61,021 nucleotides of DNA from Sutterella wadsworthensis (GTDB taxonomy: Bacteria > Pseudomonadota > Gammaproteobacteria > Burkholderiales > Burkholderiaceae_F): the NCBI RefSeq assembly GCF_003315195.1, contig NZ_QNRV01000017.1:1-61021 (forward strand), read 5' to 3'. The position numbers were made by a program, and so were the translations under genes. This document shows positions 1 to 9,405 of the stretch, in pieces (positions within the stretch are counted from its first letter, which is position 1; the number at the start of each line of letters is the position of its first letter). The notes under the pieces were generated by a model that saw nothing but the letters and a program-made list of their open reading frames with translations, did not search any database and had not been told where the DNA came from.

Positions 1-183
1 AGGCGCGGGCAGCGCCTTAGAGCCTGTGGGGAGCTGCAGTCCACTGCTGCAGTTCAAGTGAATCGGCCTTCTCGCAAGAGACGCGCAGGTCAGCAGCAGG
101 AACCCATCCGAAGAGATCCCCAAGCGCCTGAAAACGCGTAAGGACTCAGTAGGGAATCTCCGTTCTTCATGGCGGAGAGGATG

Positions 184-837
184 TCAATGATGTTTAAATT
201 CTGCGCTTGCCTTGAGGACGGCAGCCTGACGTTCTGCAGCTCGGCGGGCACGTTCTTCATCAAAGAAGGGAACTGCGGCTGAAAGATAGACATACATCGA
301 ATAAATCGTCAGCACCGCCGCCAGCCAGATGAGCCCCGTCCCGATCAAGGCAATGTCGATGCCGAAGATCGGGTCGTTCCAAAGAAGACAAGGGATAGCC
401 GTCATCTGTGCAATCGTCTTTGTTTTGCCGTACCAATTGACTTTGACGCGGCCGGATTCACCGATCTTGGCCATCCATTCGCGAATGCCGGTCACCGTGA
501 TTTCGCGTCCGATAATGATCATCGCAACGGCCATGTCGAGACGATCGAGCCCGACCAGAGCCACCAGGGCTGCTGACACAACAAGCTTGTCGGCAATCGG
601 GTCAAGGAACGCACCCATGCGGGTAGCCCAGCCTTCGTAGCGTCTGGCCAGAAATCCGTCGAGCGCATCTGTCACGGCGGCGACAACAAATGTGACGCAG
701 GCGATGACGTTGACCCAATGCGGCGCAAGCCATGTTTCAGGGATATAGAAAACGCCGAGAACCACGGGGATCAGCGCAATGCGCAGCCACGTGAGGACCA
801 TAGGGACGTTGATTTTGAAAGGCGGCTTGAGCTTCAT
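184..837 (-). CDS. pgsA: CDP-diacylglycerol--glycerol-3-phosphate 3-phosphatidyltransferase
   Basis: Inner-membrane enzyme that makes phosphatidylglycerol phosphate, the committed step to phosphatidylglycerol and cardiolipin. The 217-residue protein carries the CDP-alcohol phosphotransferase signature: DALDGFLARR, then GAFLDPIADK, giving the DG-x2-AR-x8-G-x3-D-x3-D pattern. Several hydrophobic segments surround it. The ATG at 837 follows uvrC by about 50 bases on the same strand, and uvrC-pgsA is a common proteobacterial pairing. The C-terminal tail is hydrophilic and a little longer than usual for the family. Function is assigned by family; nothing looks broken. Confidence 0.93.
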   Translation of the reverse strand: MKLKPPFKINVPMVLTWLRIALIPVVLGVFYIPETWLAPHWVNVIACVTFVVAAVTDALDGFLARRYEGWATRMGAFLDPIADKLVVSAALVALVGLDRLDMAVAMIIIGREITVTGIREWMAKIGESGRVKVNWYGKTKTIAQMTAIPCLLWNDPIFGIDIALIGTGLIWLAAVLTIYSMYVYLSAAVPFFDEERARRAAERQAAVLKASAEFKHH

Positions 838-886
838 TATTTTGCCGTTGGGCCTGAAAGGGTTTGAAATAATTAAGAATTTTCAA

Positions 887-2947
887 TCAGGGCTGCTCGT
901 CGGATTCGGTTGACAGAGGGGCGCCCGTATTCACCGGGACTGCCGTATGCAGCTGACTGTAGATTTGTTCGGCAAGTTTGCGAGAAATACCGGGCACTTG
1001 AGCAATATCTTCAGCTGAAGCATTTTTGAGCTGCTTCATGCCGCCGAAGTGCCCGAGTAGTTTAGCGCGGCGTTTGGGTCCGACGCCGGACAAATCCTCT
1101 AATTTAGATGTATTTCGAGTCTTAGCGCGCTTGGCCCGCATGCCTGTAATCGCAAAGCGATGGGCTTCGTCGCGAATTTCGGCGATGAGCATCAGTGCTC
1201 GAGACATTTCGCCCAAAATGAGCGGTTCGCGTCGATGACCGTCGATGACTGGGAAGACGAGTGTCTCAAGACCGGTTTTGCGTCCTTCGCCTTTAGCTAC
1301 CCCAACGATTGCGCCGACATCGAGTCCGAGATCTTCGAAAACTTCTCGGGCCATCTCCACCTGGCCGCGGCCGCCGTCAATTAATACAACTGTCGGAAGC
1401 TCTGCTTCTCCGCGTGCTGCAGGCGCATATCTGCGAGCAAGCACTTGCTTCATTGCAGCATAGTCGTCGCCGGGTTCAATGCCCGCTATATTGAATCGCC
1501 GGTAGAGCGACGACTGCATGCGGCCCTCTCGGAAAACTACGCAGGATGCTTGTGTAGCTTCGCCCTGTGTATGAGAGATGTCAAAGCATTCGACGGAGAA
1601 TTCCATGGGATCGTCATTCTTCGGTGCAAATGCAGGACCGAGCACCGCCATCAAATCATTGAGGCGCGCGGTTTGAGTGCCGGATTCAGCGAGTCTTCGG
1701 GCAAGCGCTATCTGCGCCCCCTGTATGCACATCTCAAGCCAGCGCCGGCGTGTTTCCTGCGGTTCGCTGACAACGGGTACGCGGCGGCCGGCAAGATCCG
1801 TGAGCAGTGATGACAAGCGGGCCGGCAGCTCCGGATCGGCAGGATCAGGTTCAACGATCAACAGGGCCGGAATGGGAAGTTCGGCGTAGTGCTGACTGAC
1901 AAAGGCTTCAATGACTTCACCCTTCGAGGGCATCAGATCCTGAGCGGTCGGTGCTCGGTCGCCGGCTTTAGGAAATATGGCGCGATCGCCTAAATGGCGG
2001 CCGCCGCGCACCATGGCGAGATTCACACAGACAATGCCCTGACCTATCGATGCCGCCACGATGTCGGCGTCAACATCTCCGCCTGTTGTCTCAATGGCCT
2101 GCTGATGCCGCATTTGAGTGAGCGCGGCGATGCGGTCGCGCAGATGGGCGGCTTCTTCAAACTGCCAGGCATCCGAAGCAGCCCACATGCGTTTTTCCAG
2201 ATCGTTGAGAACGTCAATGGAGCGGCCTTCGAGAAACTGTGCAGCACGACGACAATCTGCCGCATAAGCCTCTTTGGTGATAAGTCCGCAGCAGGGAGCC
2301 GTACAGCGCCCGATCTGTCCCAAAAGACAGGGGCGTGATCGGTTTTTAAAAACGGATTCTTCGCAGGTGCGCAGCTGAAAAGCTTTTTGCAGCATTTCGA
2401 TGGCGGTTCGCGCCGCACTCGAACTGGGGTACGGACCGAAAAATTTCGACCGTTTGTCGACGCCGCCACGGTAATAGGAAAGACGAGGGAAGTCGCCCGC
2501 GCCAATGCGGATGTAAGGGTAGCTCGCGTCGTCGCGCAGACGGATGTTGTAGTGCGGCTTAAGCGTCTTGATGAGATTGTTCTCAAGCAGGAGCGCTTCG
2601 GCTTCGGAACGCGTAACGGTGGTTTCAATCCGCGCAATGCGGCTCACCATCAGCGCTATGCGCGGGGAGAGTCCGGTTTTGCGAAAGTATGAGGAAACAC
2701 GGTTTTTCAGGTCCCTCGCCTTGCCGACGTATAGGCAGGTGCCGTCGGCGCCGAAGTAGCGATAGCAGCCCGGCAGATGCGGGAGCGTACGAACTTCTTC
2801 GCTGGGATTGAAGGTTTGCACAGCGGGGAGCGCACCGCAGGAAGCCGCTTCAGCCTCGGCTGAGGTGTTCTCCCAAGGCGCGGACGCAGACTGTTCGTCA
2901 TCAGCGGAAACAGTCTGCTCTCCCTCATGAGTCGCTTTCGTGCTCAT
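887..2947 (-). CDS. uvrC: Excinuclease ABC subunit C
   Basis: Cytoplasmic nucleotide-excision-repair nuclease that makes the 3' and 5' incisions with UvrA and UvrB. Visible parts in order: a GIY-YIG domain (PGCYRYFG...[12 protein letters not shown], about residues 55-90), a UvrB-binding region around 250, the UvrC RNase H-like endonuclease region ([10 protein letters not shown]...[10 protein letters not shown], about 450-560), and C-terminal helix-hairpin-helix motifs ([13 protein letters not shown]). An N-terminal extension of about 50 acidic, Ala/Glu-rich residues makes it longer than the usual ~610. The ATG at 2947 is preferred to the adjacent TTG at 2950. Confidence 0.95.
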   Translation of the reverse strand: MSTKATHEGEQTVSADDEQSASAPWENTSAEAEAASCGALPAVQTFNPSEEVRTLPHLPGCYRYFGADGTCLYVGKARDLKNRVSSYFRKTGLSPRIALMVSRIARIETTVTRSEAEALLLENNLIKTLKPHYNIRLRDDASYPYIRIGAGDFPRLSYYRGGVDKRSKFFGPYPSSSAARTAIEMLQKAFQLRTCEESVFKNRSRPCLLGQIGRCTAPCCGLITKEAYAADCRRAAQFLEGRSIDVLNDLEKRMWAASDAWQFEEAAHLRDRIAALTQMRHQQAIETTGGDVDADIVAASIGQGIVCVNLAMVRGGRHLGDRAIFPKAGDRAPTAQDLMPSKGEVIEAFVSQHYAELPIPALLIVEPDPADPELPARLSSLLTDLAGRRVPVVSEPQETRRRWLEMCIQGAQIALARRLAESGTQTARLNDLMAVLGPAFAPKNDDPMEFSVECFDISHTQGEATQASCVVFREGRMQSSLYRRFNIAGIEPGDDYAAMKQVLARRYAPAARGEAELPTVVLIDGGRGQVEMAREVFEDLGLDVGAIVGVAKGEGRKTGLETLVFPVIDGHRREPLILGEMSRALMLIAEIRDEAHRFAITGMRAKRAKTRNTSKLEDLSGVGPKRRAKLLGHFGGMKQLKNASAEDIAQVPGISRKLAEQIYSQLHTAVPVNTGAPLSTESDEQP

Positions 2948-2970
2948 CAAAGCAAAAGCTGAGCGGCGAA

Positions 2971-3396
2971 TTAATTTTTCTTCTTTTTCCCGTCGTCGCC
3001 GAGCAGTTCGTCAAAATGCAGCGTAATGCCCTTATATTCCCGCTCGACCTTTTCGGGGCTGGCGCAGCGGAACTCGAGCCACGCCTTGGCAGGCTGACCG
3101 TCGGCTGAGGCTGCCGATGAAGAACCCTTGAGCGGCATCATGCCCATGCCCTTGTCGGTGCAGAAGGCCTTGGCGCGCTCGTAAACGAAATCGGCGATGC
3201 GGGCGGAAGATTCAACCTTCGGGCGTTCCGCCGAAATGCGCCAGATAGACCCGACGACCGGTTCAATATTGACGCGGCTGTCGAAGGCCTTTTCAAGCTC
3301 TTGAGTCGCAGAGGAACAGCCCGAAAGCAAGAGGGCAGCACCGGCAGAGGCGCAAAGAAAAAGGGCAACAGAAGACTGGCGGGGCATGAGGAGCAT
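2971..3396 (-). CDS. Small predicted lipoprotein of unknown function
   Basis: About 141 residues. The N-terminus is a lipoprotein signal: a basic MPRQ start, a hydrophobic core and an LLSGC lipobox, so the mature protein should be lipid-anchored through that cysteine. The mature part has no domain I can name. It has one region with F-C-T-D-K and another with [11 protein letters not shown], and ends in a lysine-rich tail. It lies 23 bases upstream of uvrC on the same strand and may be co-transcribed with it. Possible starts are GTG 3408, ATG 3396 and ATG 3387; the last gives the most compact signal peptide. Real gene likely, function unknown. Confidence 0.7.
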   Translation of the reverse strand: MLLMPRQSSVALFLCASAGAALLLSGCSSATQELEKAFDSRVNIEPVVGSIWRISAERPKVESSARIADFVYERAKAFCTDKGMGMMPLKGSSSAASADGQPAKAWLEFRCASPEKVEREYKGITLHFDELLGDDGKKKKN

Positions 3397-3408
3397 GAAT
3401 AAGTTCAC

Positions 3409-3714
3409 CGTGAAGACGGCGGAAAAAGAAAACCTTCACATTATATGAATGGGCATGAATGAGCGACGGATAGGTTAAGACTCGGAGCGCTTTTCTCAGC
3501 CTCGGCACTGCTCCTTTAGAAACGGGCTCCCAAACCATGCGAATGAATACAAATCAATGTGTTGGCTGAAGATAAAAATAATCAAATCAATCAATAGATT
3601 GCATACAGTCACAGGCTGTAATTTCTGTAAGGCGGCCTTAATTTGCGGTTCCTAAACTGCCCCGCAAAATAGAACTCAAGCGTCCTTAGGCCCTGGACGC
3701 AAAGAACGCCGCTC
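3409..3714. other. Divergent intergenic region before ccmA
   Basis: About 300 bases between the leftward lipoprotein gene and the rightward ccm operon, so promoters for both must lie here. It contains an A/T-rich patch near 3565-3605 and a small hairpin with arms at 3680-3685 and 3695-3700 (GCGTCC/GGACGC) only 14 bases before the ccmA ATG. No convincing Shine-Dalgarno precedes ccmA. I could not place a -35/-10 pair with confidence. Confidence 0.5.
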
Positions 3715-4446
3715 ATGACAACCCCAAGCTCGATTACCCAGCCTCTTATTGAAGTTCGCGGACTGACCTGCGAGCGCGGCGAACGTACGCTCTTTACGGG
3801 CATGTCGTTCACTGTGGCTCCGGGTTCGCTGGTCCGCATTGCGGGATCAAACGGGGCGGGAAAAACCACGCTTTTGCGTCTCTTGACGGGACTGATGCGG
3901 CCGGCCGAAGGTGAGATCTTCTGGCGCGGCGAACCGATTCTCAAGGCGGCTCAGGATTTCTGGCGCGAGCTCTGCTATATCGGCCACCGCAACGGCGTGA
4001 AGGATGATCTTTCCGTGATGGAGAACGTCCTCATCAATGCGCGCATTGCTTCGCTGAGCTGCACGCCCGAAGCTGCTCGCGCAGCATTGGCAGCCGTGGG
4101 CCTCTCAGACTACGAAGACGTTCCTGCCGGCCAGCTCTCGCAGGGACAGCGCAGACGCGTTGCGCTGGCGCGTCTTTGGCTTTCAGAATCTGTGCCGCTT
4201 TGGATCCTGGATGAACCCTTTACAGCGCTCGATGTCAAGGGTGTCGCCCGGCTGGCGGACTTGGTTTCCAAACATGTTGCCGAGGGCGGCGTGGTCATGC
4301 TGGTGACGCATCAGGAAGTGCCGGTGGATCCGAAGCACCTGTTCATCATTGAACCGGAGCGTTGGGCTCCCAAGCGCCGATCGGCGGTTGAGCGGGCGAT
4401 GGCGGATGCGGCAGCTGCCGAAGCCGAAAGCGCTGCCCGGGACTGA
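3715..4446 (+). CDS. ccmA: Heme exporter ATP-binding protein CcmA
   Basis: ATPase of the CcmABCD complex that releases holo-CcmE from CcmC in System I cytochrome c maturation. The 243 residues contain a Walker A (GSNGAGKTTLL, about residue 45), the ABC signature LSQGQRRRVALARL (about 140) and Walker B LWILDEPFTALD (about 163), followed by the switch histidine in LVTHQE. First gene of a complete ccmABCDEFGHI operon; ccmB begins 17 bases after it. The C-terminus is a short Ala/Glu-rich extension. Confident by motif and gene order. Confidence 0.93.
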   Translation: MTTPSSITQPLIEVRGLTCERGERTLFTGMSFTVAPGSLVRIAGSNGAGKTTLLRLLTGLMRPAEGEIFWRGEPILKAAQDFWRELCYIGHRNGVKDDLSVMENVLINARIASLSCTPEAARAALAAVGLSDYEDVPAGQLSQGQRRRVALARLWLSESVPLWILDEPFTALDVKGVARLADLVSKHVAEGGVVMLVTHQEVPVDPKHLFIIEPERWAPKRRSAVERAMADAAAAEAESAARD

Positions 4447-4463
4447 AGAGAGGAGACGCCAAG

Positions 4464-5132
4464 ATGTTTAATCTCTTCATGACGATTCTGAAACGCGATC
4501 TGACGCTCTCACTTCGCCGCAAGTCTGACCTCGCTCAGGTGATCTTCTTTTTTGCGGTGGTTGTAACGCTCGTGCCTTTGGGTGTCGGTGCGGAAACCAA
4601 TATCCTGCGCAGCATCGCCCCGGGTGTCGTTTGGGTTGCGGCGCTTCTCGCGGCGCTCCTTTCGCTCCCGCGTATGTTTGCGACCGACCATGAGGACGGC
4701 ACGCTCGAACAGATGCTCGTGGCTGCAGAGCCGGTTCCGGTCATTGTGGTGGCTAAAGTAGCCGCGCATTGGATCGTTACGGGGGTGCCCATGACCATCT
4801 TTGCGACTATTTTCGGGGTGATGTTCGACTTGGAGCTCGATGTGACGCTCGTCATGGTAGCGAGTCTCCTGATTGGTACGCCGGTGCTCTCTCTCGTTGG
4901 TGCGGTCGGCGCTGCGCTGACGCTGGGACTTCGTGCCGGCGGCGTCCTGACGTCGCTTCTCGTGCTTCCGCTTTATATTCCCGTCCTCATTTTCGGCTCG
5001 GGAGCGGCAACTGCCGCTGCTATGAGTCTCTCACCGGCTTCTCACTTCATGATCGTCGGCGGGCTTTCGCTCTTTGCACTCGCATTGGCGCCTTTTGCAG
5101 TGGCTGCGGCGCTGCGGATTGCCGAACAGTAA
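4464..5132 (+). CDS. ccmB: Heme exporter permease CcmB
   Basis: Integral membrane subunit of CcmABCD, 222 residues with about six hydrophobic segments, matching family length. It starts MFNLFMTILKRDLTLSLRRKSD, the typical CcmB N-terminus of a cytoplasmic amphipathic stretch followed by the first membrane helix. Preceded by a good ribosome site (AGAGGAG) 17 bases downstream of ccmA. Works with CcmA and CcmC in freeing heme-loaded CcmE. Confidence 0.92.
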   Translation: MFNLFMTILKRDLTLSLRRKSDLAQVIFFFAVVVTLVPLGVGAETNILRSIAPGVVWVAALLAALLSLPRMFATDHEDGTLEQMLVAAEPVPVIVVAKVAAHWIVTGVPMTIFATIFGVMFDLELDVTLVMVASLLIGTPVLSLVGAVGAALTLGLRAGGVLTSLLVLPLYIPVLIFGSGAATAAAMSLSPASHFMIVGGLSLFALALAPFAVAAALRIAEQ

Positions 5133-5182
5133 ACCTTCATTATTCAGAACAAAAATAATTCATCGCAGGAGAACAGAACCTG

Positions 5183-5911
5183 ATGAGCACTTCAATTACA
5201 TTGGAAGGCTTCTATCGCAAGGCCGGGAAGCTTATTCCATGGTTTATGAGCGCAGCACTGGTGCTCTTTGTCGTCGGCGTTTATCTCGGGTTCTTCGTCT
5301 GCCCGATTGAGGCGCGTCAAGGCAACTCTTACCGCATTATTTTTATTCACATTCCTGCGGCGTGGCTCGCCATGTCGCTTTACCTGCTGATGGCCGTTGC
5401 GAGCATCGTGGGACTGCTTAAAAACTCCCGACTTGCTTTCATTCTGGCGCAAGCGATGGCGCCGACCGGCGCCCTCATGGGCTTTATTGCGCTTTTTTCG
5501 GGTGCATTCTGGGGACGGCCGACGTGGGGCACATACTGGGTGTGGGATGCTCGCCTGACATCCATGCTGATTCTCTTCTTCCTCTATCTCGGCTTTATTG
5601 CGCTCCATTCGGCCATTGACGATAAGCGCCGCGCTGATCAGGCTGCGAGCGTCATTTCCATCGTCGGTGCCGTGAACGTCCCGATTATCTACTTCTCGGT
5701 GCGCTGGTGGAACACCCTTCATCAGGGAGCCTCCATTACTTCGAGCGGCTCTTCGATTGCGCCGATCATGCTCAACACCATTTTCATCATGCTGGCTGCC
5801 GGCACGCTCTACGGCGCAGCCGTCGTGCTTTCGCGGACTCGTACGATGATTCTTGAACGCGAACGCAAGAGCGATTGGGCGCAGAAGGCTGCGCTGGAGG
5901 GGAAATTATGA
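5183..5911 (+). CDS. ccmC: Heme lyase/handling protein CcmC
   Basis: Loads heme onto CcmE at the periplasmic face of the inner membrane. The 242 residues form about six membrane helices and carry the tryptophan-rich WWD-type motif (PTWGTYWVWDARLTS, about residues 112-126). Flanking histidines that can ligate heme are IFIHIPAAW and WNTLHQG. The stop overlaps the ccmD start in an ATGA arrangement (5908-5911), indicating translational coupling. Confidence 0.94.
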   Translation: MSTSITLEGFYRKAGKLIPWFMSAALVLFVVGVYLGFFVCPIEARQGNSYRIIFIHIPAAWLAMSLYLLMAVASIVGLLKNSRLAFILAQAMAPTGALMGFIALFSGAFWGRPTWGTYWVWDARLTSMLILFFLYLGFIALHSAIDDKRRADQAASVISIVGAVNVPIIYFSVRWWNTLHQGASITSSGSSIAPIMLNTIFIMLAAGTLYGAAVVLSRTRTMILERERKSDWAQKAALEGKL

Positions 5912-6096
5912 ACAACTGGAACTCTCTGGCTGACTTCATTTACATGAACGGCCACGGTTACTACGTTTGGTGCGCATACGGCGCATTTGTGCTCGGTGTT
6001 TTGTTTGAGCTTTACGGCCTGATTACTCGCCGCCGAGCGATCTGTCGGCGCATCATGCGCGAAGCACGTGCAGCGCAGTCGACGCTGGAAAGCTGA
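5908..6096 (+). CDS. ccmD: Small membrane protein CcmD
   Basis: 62-residue protein with one membrane helix (about YVWCAYGAFVLGVLFELYGL) followed by an arginine-rich cytoplasmic tail (ITRRRAICRR), exactly the CcmD layout. It stabilises CcmC-CcmE and is needed for release of holo-CcmE. The ATG at 5908 overlaps the ccmC stop. A longer reading starting at 5875 would run inside ccmC and is not supported. Confidence 0.88.
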   Translation: MNNWNSLADFIYMNGHGYYVWCAYGAFVLGVLFELYGLITRRRAICRRIMREARAAQSTLES

Positions 6097-6128
6097 TCCC
6101 CCTGCGATTGAGACCCCAAGGAAAAAAC

Positions 6129-6647
6129 ATGAACGCCAAAACTAAAAAACTTGCCTTGATCGGCGCAGCCGCCGTAGTGCTCTGCGCAGGCATCTTCATG
6201 GCACTGCAGGCCTTTAACGAAAATCTGGTCTTCTTTTTCTCACCCACTCAGGTAGCCGCTAAAGAAGCGCCTGTGGGCCGCACGTTCCGCCTCGGCGGCG
6301 TGGTTGAGAAGAATTCAGTCGTTCGGGAAAAGGACGGCGTAACCGTCCACTTCCGTATCACCGATACGGCACAGACGGTTAATGTCGAATATAAGGGCAT
6401 TCTGCCCGACCTCTTTGCCGAAGAGCAGGGCGTTGTTGCGCAGGGCAAACTCAACGAAGCCGGTGTGTTTGTTGCGAGTGAAGTGCTCGCCAAGCATGAC
6501 GAAAACTACATGCCGCCTGAGGCCGCCAAAGCGCTCGAAGATGCGCATAAGGCCGGCGTAGCCAAGGCTCACGCTCAGGGCATGGACTCGAAGAGCCACG
6601 CCGAGGCGGTCAAATCGGGCGCTCCGATGCCGGCCAACCATCCGTAA
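6129..6647 (+). CDS. ccmE: Periplasmic heme chaperone CcmE
   Basis: Covalently binds heme through a histidine and carries it to CcmF/CcmH. The 172-residue protein has an N-terminal membrane anchor (about residues 8-26), the OB-fold core and the heme-binding motif AKHDENYMP with the conserved His at about residue 123. The ATG at 6129 follows an AAGGA ribosome site; an in-frame TTG at 6108 is less likely. The C-terminal tail contains several scattered histidines (ending ANHP), as often seen in this family. Confidence 0.93.
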   Translation: MNAKTKKLALIGAAAVVLCAGIFMALQAFNENLVFFFSPTQVAAKEAPVGRTFRLGGVVEKNSVVREKDGVTVHFRITDTAQTVNVEYKGILPDLFAEEQGVVAQGKLNEAGVFVASEVLAKHDENYMPPEAAKALEDAHKAGVAKAHAQGMDSKSHAEAVKSGAPMPANHP

Positions 6648-6846
6648 GGATTAAGGGACATTATTCTTCGCGCTGCGAAGCTGCTCTGCGCCGTTTGACT
6701 CGGAACAACGGCAAAGAACGAACTGCGCAGCGCCTTCACCAGCGGCGGACACCATAGAAGGCCCGTCCATTTACATTAGAAGAAGCCGATGACCGAGCGA
6801 GGCTCTGATAGAGAACCTCCCGGTATGTCAACAACGGAGAAATCAA
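6648..6846 (+). other. Intercistronic gap between ccmE and ccmF
   Basis: About 200 bases inside an otherwise tightly packed operon. It holds a small hairpin around 6665-6679 (CTTCGC/GCGAAG) but no ORF with a ribosome site and no T-tract terminator. ccmF translation starts at a GTG behind a good GGAG site at its right end. A secondary promoter or a processing site is possible. Confidence 0.4.
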
Positions 6847-8844
6847 GTGATACCTGAGATTGGTCACTTCGCACTGATCCTGTGCCTTGCGCTCAGCATT
6901 GTCCAGGGCGTTCTGCCGCTCGTGGGCGCAGCCCGCGGCAGCGGTCCGCTCATGGCAGTGGCGCGGCCTGCGGCTGCAGCCAACGCATTATTCGGCACGA
7001 TCGCCTTCGGGTGCCTTGCGTACTCGTTTTATATTTCCGACTTCAGCGTGCTCAACGTTGCCAACAACTCCAACTCGATGCTGCCCTGGTACTACAAGGT
7101 CGCAGCGACTTGGGGTTCTCATGAAGGCTCGATTCTCTTCTGGACGGTAACGCTTGGCTGGTGGGGAGCTGCAGTTGCATTCTCGGCGAGGAAGCTCCCT
7201 GAGGATATGGTGGCTCGCGTGACGGGCGTTATGGGGCTTGTCGGCATGGGGTTCCTGCTCTTCATGCTCTTTACCTCCAATCCGTTCCTGCGAATTTTCC
7301 CGGCACCGGCCGAAGGTGCAGACTTGAATCCGCTCCTGCAGGATCCGGGGATGGTCTTCCATCCGCCGCTGCTTTATTTGGGCTACGTGGGTTTCTCGGT
7401 TCCCTTCGCCTTTGCGATTGCTGCGCTCCTTTCCGGACGTCTTGATGCGGCCTGGGCGCGTTGGATGCGTCCTTGGACGACGGCTGCCTGGATTTTGCTC
7501 ACGCTCGGTATTGCGCTCGGTTCCTACTGGGCCTACTACGAACTCGGCTGGGGCGGCTGGTGGTTCTGGGATCCGGTCGAAAACTCGTCCTTCATGCCCT
7601 GGCTCACGGGTACGGCGCTGATTCACTCGCTTGCAGTGACTGAAAAGCGCGGCTGCTTCCGTATTTGGACAGTGCTCTTGGCGATCATCACGTTCTCACT
7701 CTCGCTCTTGGGGACCTTCCTCGTCCGTTCCGGTGTTCTCACGTCGGTGCATGCGTTTGCTACGGATCCGGAACGCGGCCTCTTTATTCTGGCTTTCCTG
7801 ATTCTGGTGATCGGGCTTTCGTTCCTGCTTTTCGCTTGGCGTGCGCCAACGGTGGGTTTGGGCGGCAACTTCGCACTGATCTCGCGCGAATCCATGCTGC
7901 TGGTCAACAATGTTTTGCTGGTGGTGGCGATGGGCGCCGTCCTTTTGGGCACGCTCTATCCGCTCTTCCTCGATGCGCTTAATGCCGGCAAGATTTCTGT
8001 TGGGCCTCCGTACTTTGATGCGGTCTTCGGTCCGCTGATGCTCCCGCTGGTGTTCCTGATGGCAGTGGGGCCGATCGCACGCTGGAAGGAAGCCGATCCC
8101 ATGACGCTCGTGAAGCGCCTCGCCTGGTGCTTTGTGGTGGCGATCGCGGTCGGCATTGCCGTTCCGCTTCTGATGGGCGCATGGAGCACCTGGGTCTTTA
8201 CCGGCACGACGCTGGCTGTCTTCGTGATGTGCGGCATCGTTGAGGAAATTCGCGGCGAACTGAAGTTTGCCCCCGCCGGCACCGGCATCTTCGGTCGTCT
8301 TACCCGCATGACGCGTGCCACGTGGGGCATGCACCTTGCACACTTTGGCGTAGCAGTGTTCATCATCGGAGTGGCGCTGGTGAAGGGCTATCAGGCTGAG
8401 CGCGATGTCCGCATGTTTGAATCTGACGTCGTGCATGTTGCGGGCTATACCTTCACCTTCAACGGCGTGAGCTCCGCTCGCGGCGCCAACTTCACCGCCG
8501 ACCGAGGCGATTTCACGCTCTCGAAGGACGGCAAGGAACTTCAGCACCTTTATCCGGAAAAGCGCAAGTACTTCAGCTCCAATTCGATGCCGATGACAGA
8601 GGCCGCCATTCGCCATTCCATTACGGGTGACGTGTATGTGAGTCTGGGCGTGCCGAGTTCGGACGGCGGCTGGGTGGTTCGCGTGTATTCGAAGCCTTTC
8701 GTGACTTGGATCTGGTTCGGCTGCATCATCATGAGCGTGGGCGGCCTGCTTGCGATGCTTGATCGCCGTTATCGCCGCCGCCGTGAAAAGAAGGCGGCGG
8801 AGGCGGCCAAGTCCAACAGCGCCGGCGCAGCGCCAGCCGTTTGA
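6847..8844 (+). CDS. ccmF: Cytochrome c heme lyase subunit CcmF
   Basis: Large inner-membrane protein (665 residues, usual size) that ligates heme to apocytochrome c with CcmH. It has many membrane helices, the WWD domain (GWGGWWFWDPVENSSFMPWL, about residues 235-254) and the four expected histidine positions in SWGSHEGS, MVFHPPLLYLG, LIHSLAV and SVHAFA. The start is GTG with a GGAG site 8 bases upstream. This is the only CcmF in the window; whether it also handles the unusual CX15CH site of MccA (48.0 kb) is open. Confidence 0.95.
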   Translation: MIPEIGHFALILCLALSIVQGVLPLVGAARGSGPLMAVARPAAAANALFGTIAFGCLAYSFYISDFSVLNVANNSNSMLPWYYKVAATWGSHEGSILFWTVTLGWWGAAVAFSARKLPEDMVARVTGVMGLVGMGFLLFMLFTSNPFLRIFPAPAEGADLNPLLQDPGMVFHPPLLYLGYVGFSVPFAFAIAALLSGRLDAAWARWMRPWTTAAWILLTLGIALGSYWAYYELGWGGWWFWDPVENSSFMPWLTGTALIHSLAVTEKRGCFRIWTVLLAIITFSLSLLGTFLVRSGVLTSVHAFATDPERGLFILAFLILVIGLSFLLFAWRAPTVGLGGNFALISRESMLLVNNVLLVVAMGAVLLGTLYPLFLDALNAGKISVGPPYFDAVFGPLMLPLVFLMAVGPIARWKEADPMTLVKRLAWCFVVAIAVGIAVPLLMGAWSTWVFTGTTLAVFVMCGIVEEIRGELKFAPAGTGIFGRLTRMTRATWGMHLAHFGVAVFIIGVALVKGYQAERDVRMFESDVVHVAGYTFTFNGVSSARGANFTADRGDFTLSKDGKELQHLYPEKRKYFSSNSMPMTEAAIRHSITGDVYVSLGVPSSDGGWVVRVYSKPFVTWIWFGCIIMSVGGLLAMLDRRYRRRREKKAAEAAKSNSAGAAPAV

Positions 8845-8865
8845 TCGTCTCGGAGAACTCAGAAA

Positions 8866-9405
8866 ATGATGAAAGCGAAATTCCTTATTCCGTTTGCTAT
8901 CTTCGTGGTGCTCGCGGGGTTCCTCTTCAAGGGGCTCTACCTCGATCCCCGCGCTCTGCCTTCTGTGCTGATCAATAAGCCGCTGCCGACTTTTGAACTG
9001 CCGACGCTCTTTGATCCGACTCAGAAATTCAGCACCGAAGAGATGAAGGGCAAAGTCTGGATGCTTAACGTTTGGGCAAGCTGGTGCCTGCCCTGCAAGG
9101 AGGAGCACCCCTATCTTGTCGGGCTGAAGCGCTCGGGCCTGAAAACCCCGATTGTGGGCTTCCTCTATAAGGACACGGTCGGCGCCGGTCGGCAGGTGCT
9201 CGAAGACACAGGCAATCCCTATGACGTTGTGATCTTTGAAGAGAAGAACAAGGTCGGCATCGATCTCGGTGTTACGGGCGTGCCGGAAACCTTCATCATC
9301 GACAAGAAGGGCGTCATTCGCGCCAAGGTGAGCTATCCGATTCTGGATGATCTTTGGAACATTCAGGTGAAGCCGCTTATCGAAATCCTGGAGAAGGAAA
9401 AATGA
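8866..9405 (+). CDS. ccmG: Thiol:disulfide interchange protein CcmG/DsbE
   Basis: Membrane-anchored periplasmic thioredoxin that keeps apocytochrome CxxCH cysteines reduced. 179 residues: N-terminal anchor (about 5-25), then a thioredoxin fold with the redox motif WASWCLPCKEE (Cys 74 and 77) and the cis-proline region GVTGVPETFIID. The stop overlaps the ccmH ATG (ATGA at 9402-9405), so the two are translationally coupled. Confidence 0.93.
   Translation: MMKAKFLIPFAIFVVLAGFLFKGLYLDPRALPSVLINKPLPTFELPTLFDPTQKFSTEEMKGKVWMLNVWASWCLPCKEEHPYLVGLKRSGLKTPIVGFLYKDTVGAGRQVLEDTGNPYDVVIFEEKNKVGIDLGVTGVPETFIIDKKGVIRAKVSYPILDDLWNIQVKPLIEILEKEK

Noticed and set aside
1-183. tRNA or other RNA gene at the left edge downstream of pgsA
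   Set aside because: tRNA genes often follow pgsA, but no cloverleaf or T-loop sequence is present; only a weak CTCCG/CGGAG hairpin near 160.
3138-3538. Small minus-strand ORFs overlapping the lipoprotein gene
   Set aside because: Out-of-frame shadows; the lipobox-bearing frame is the only one with a coherent signal peptide.
7696-9108. 470-codon ORF antisense to ccmF/ccmG
   Set aside because: His/Arg-rich shadow of two clear genes; no family resemblance.
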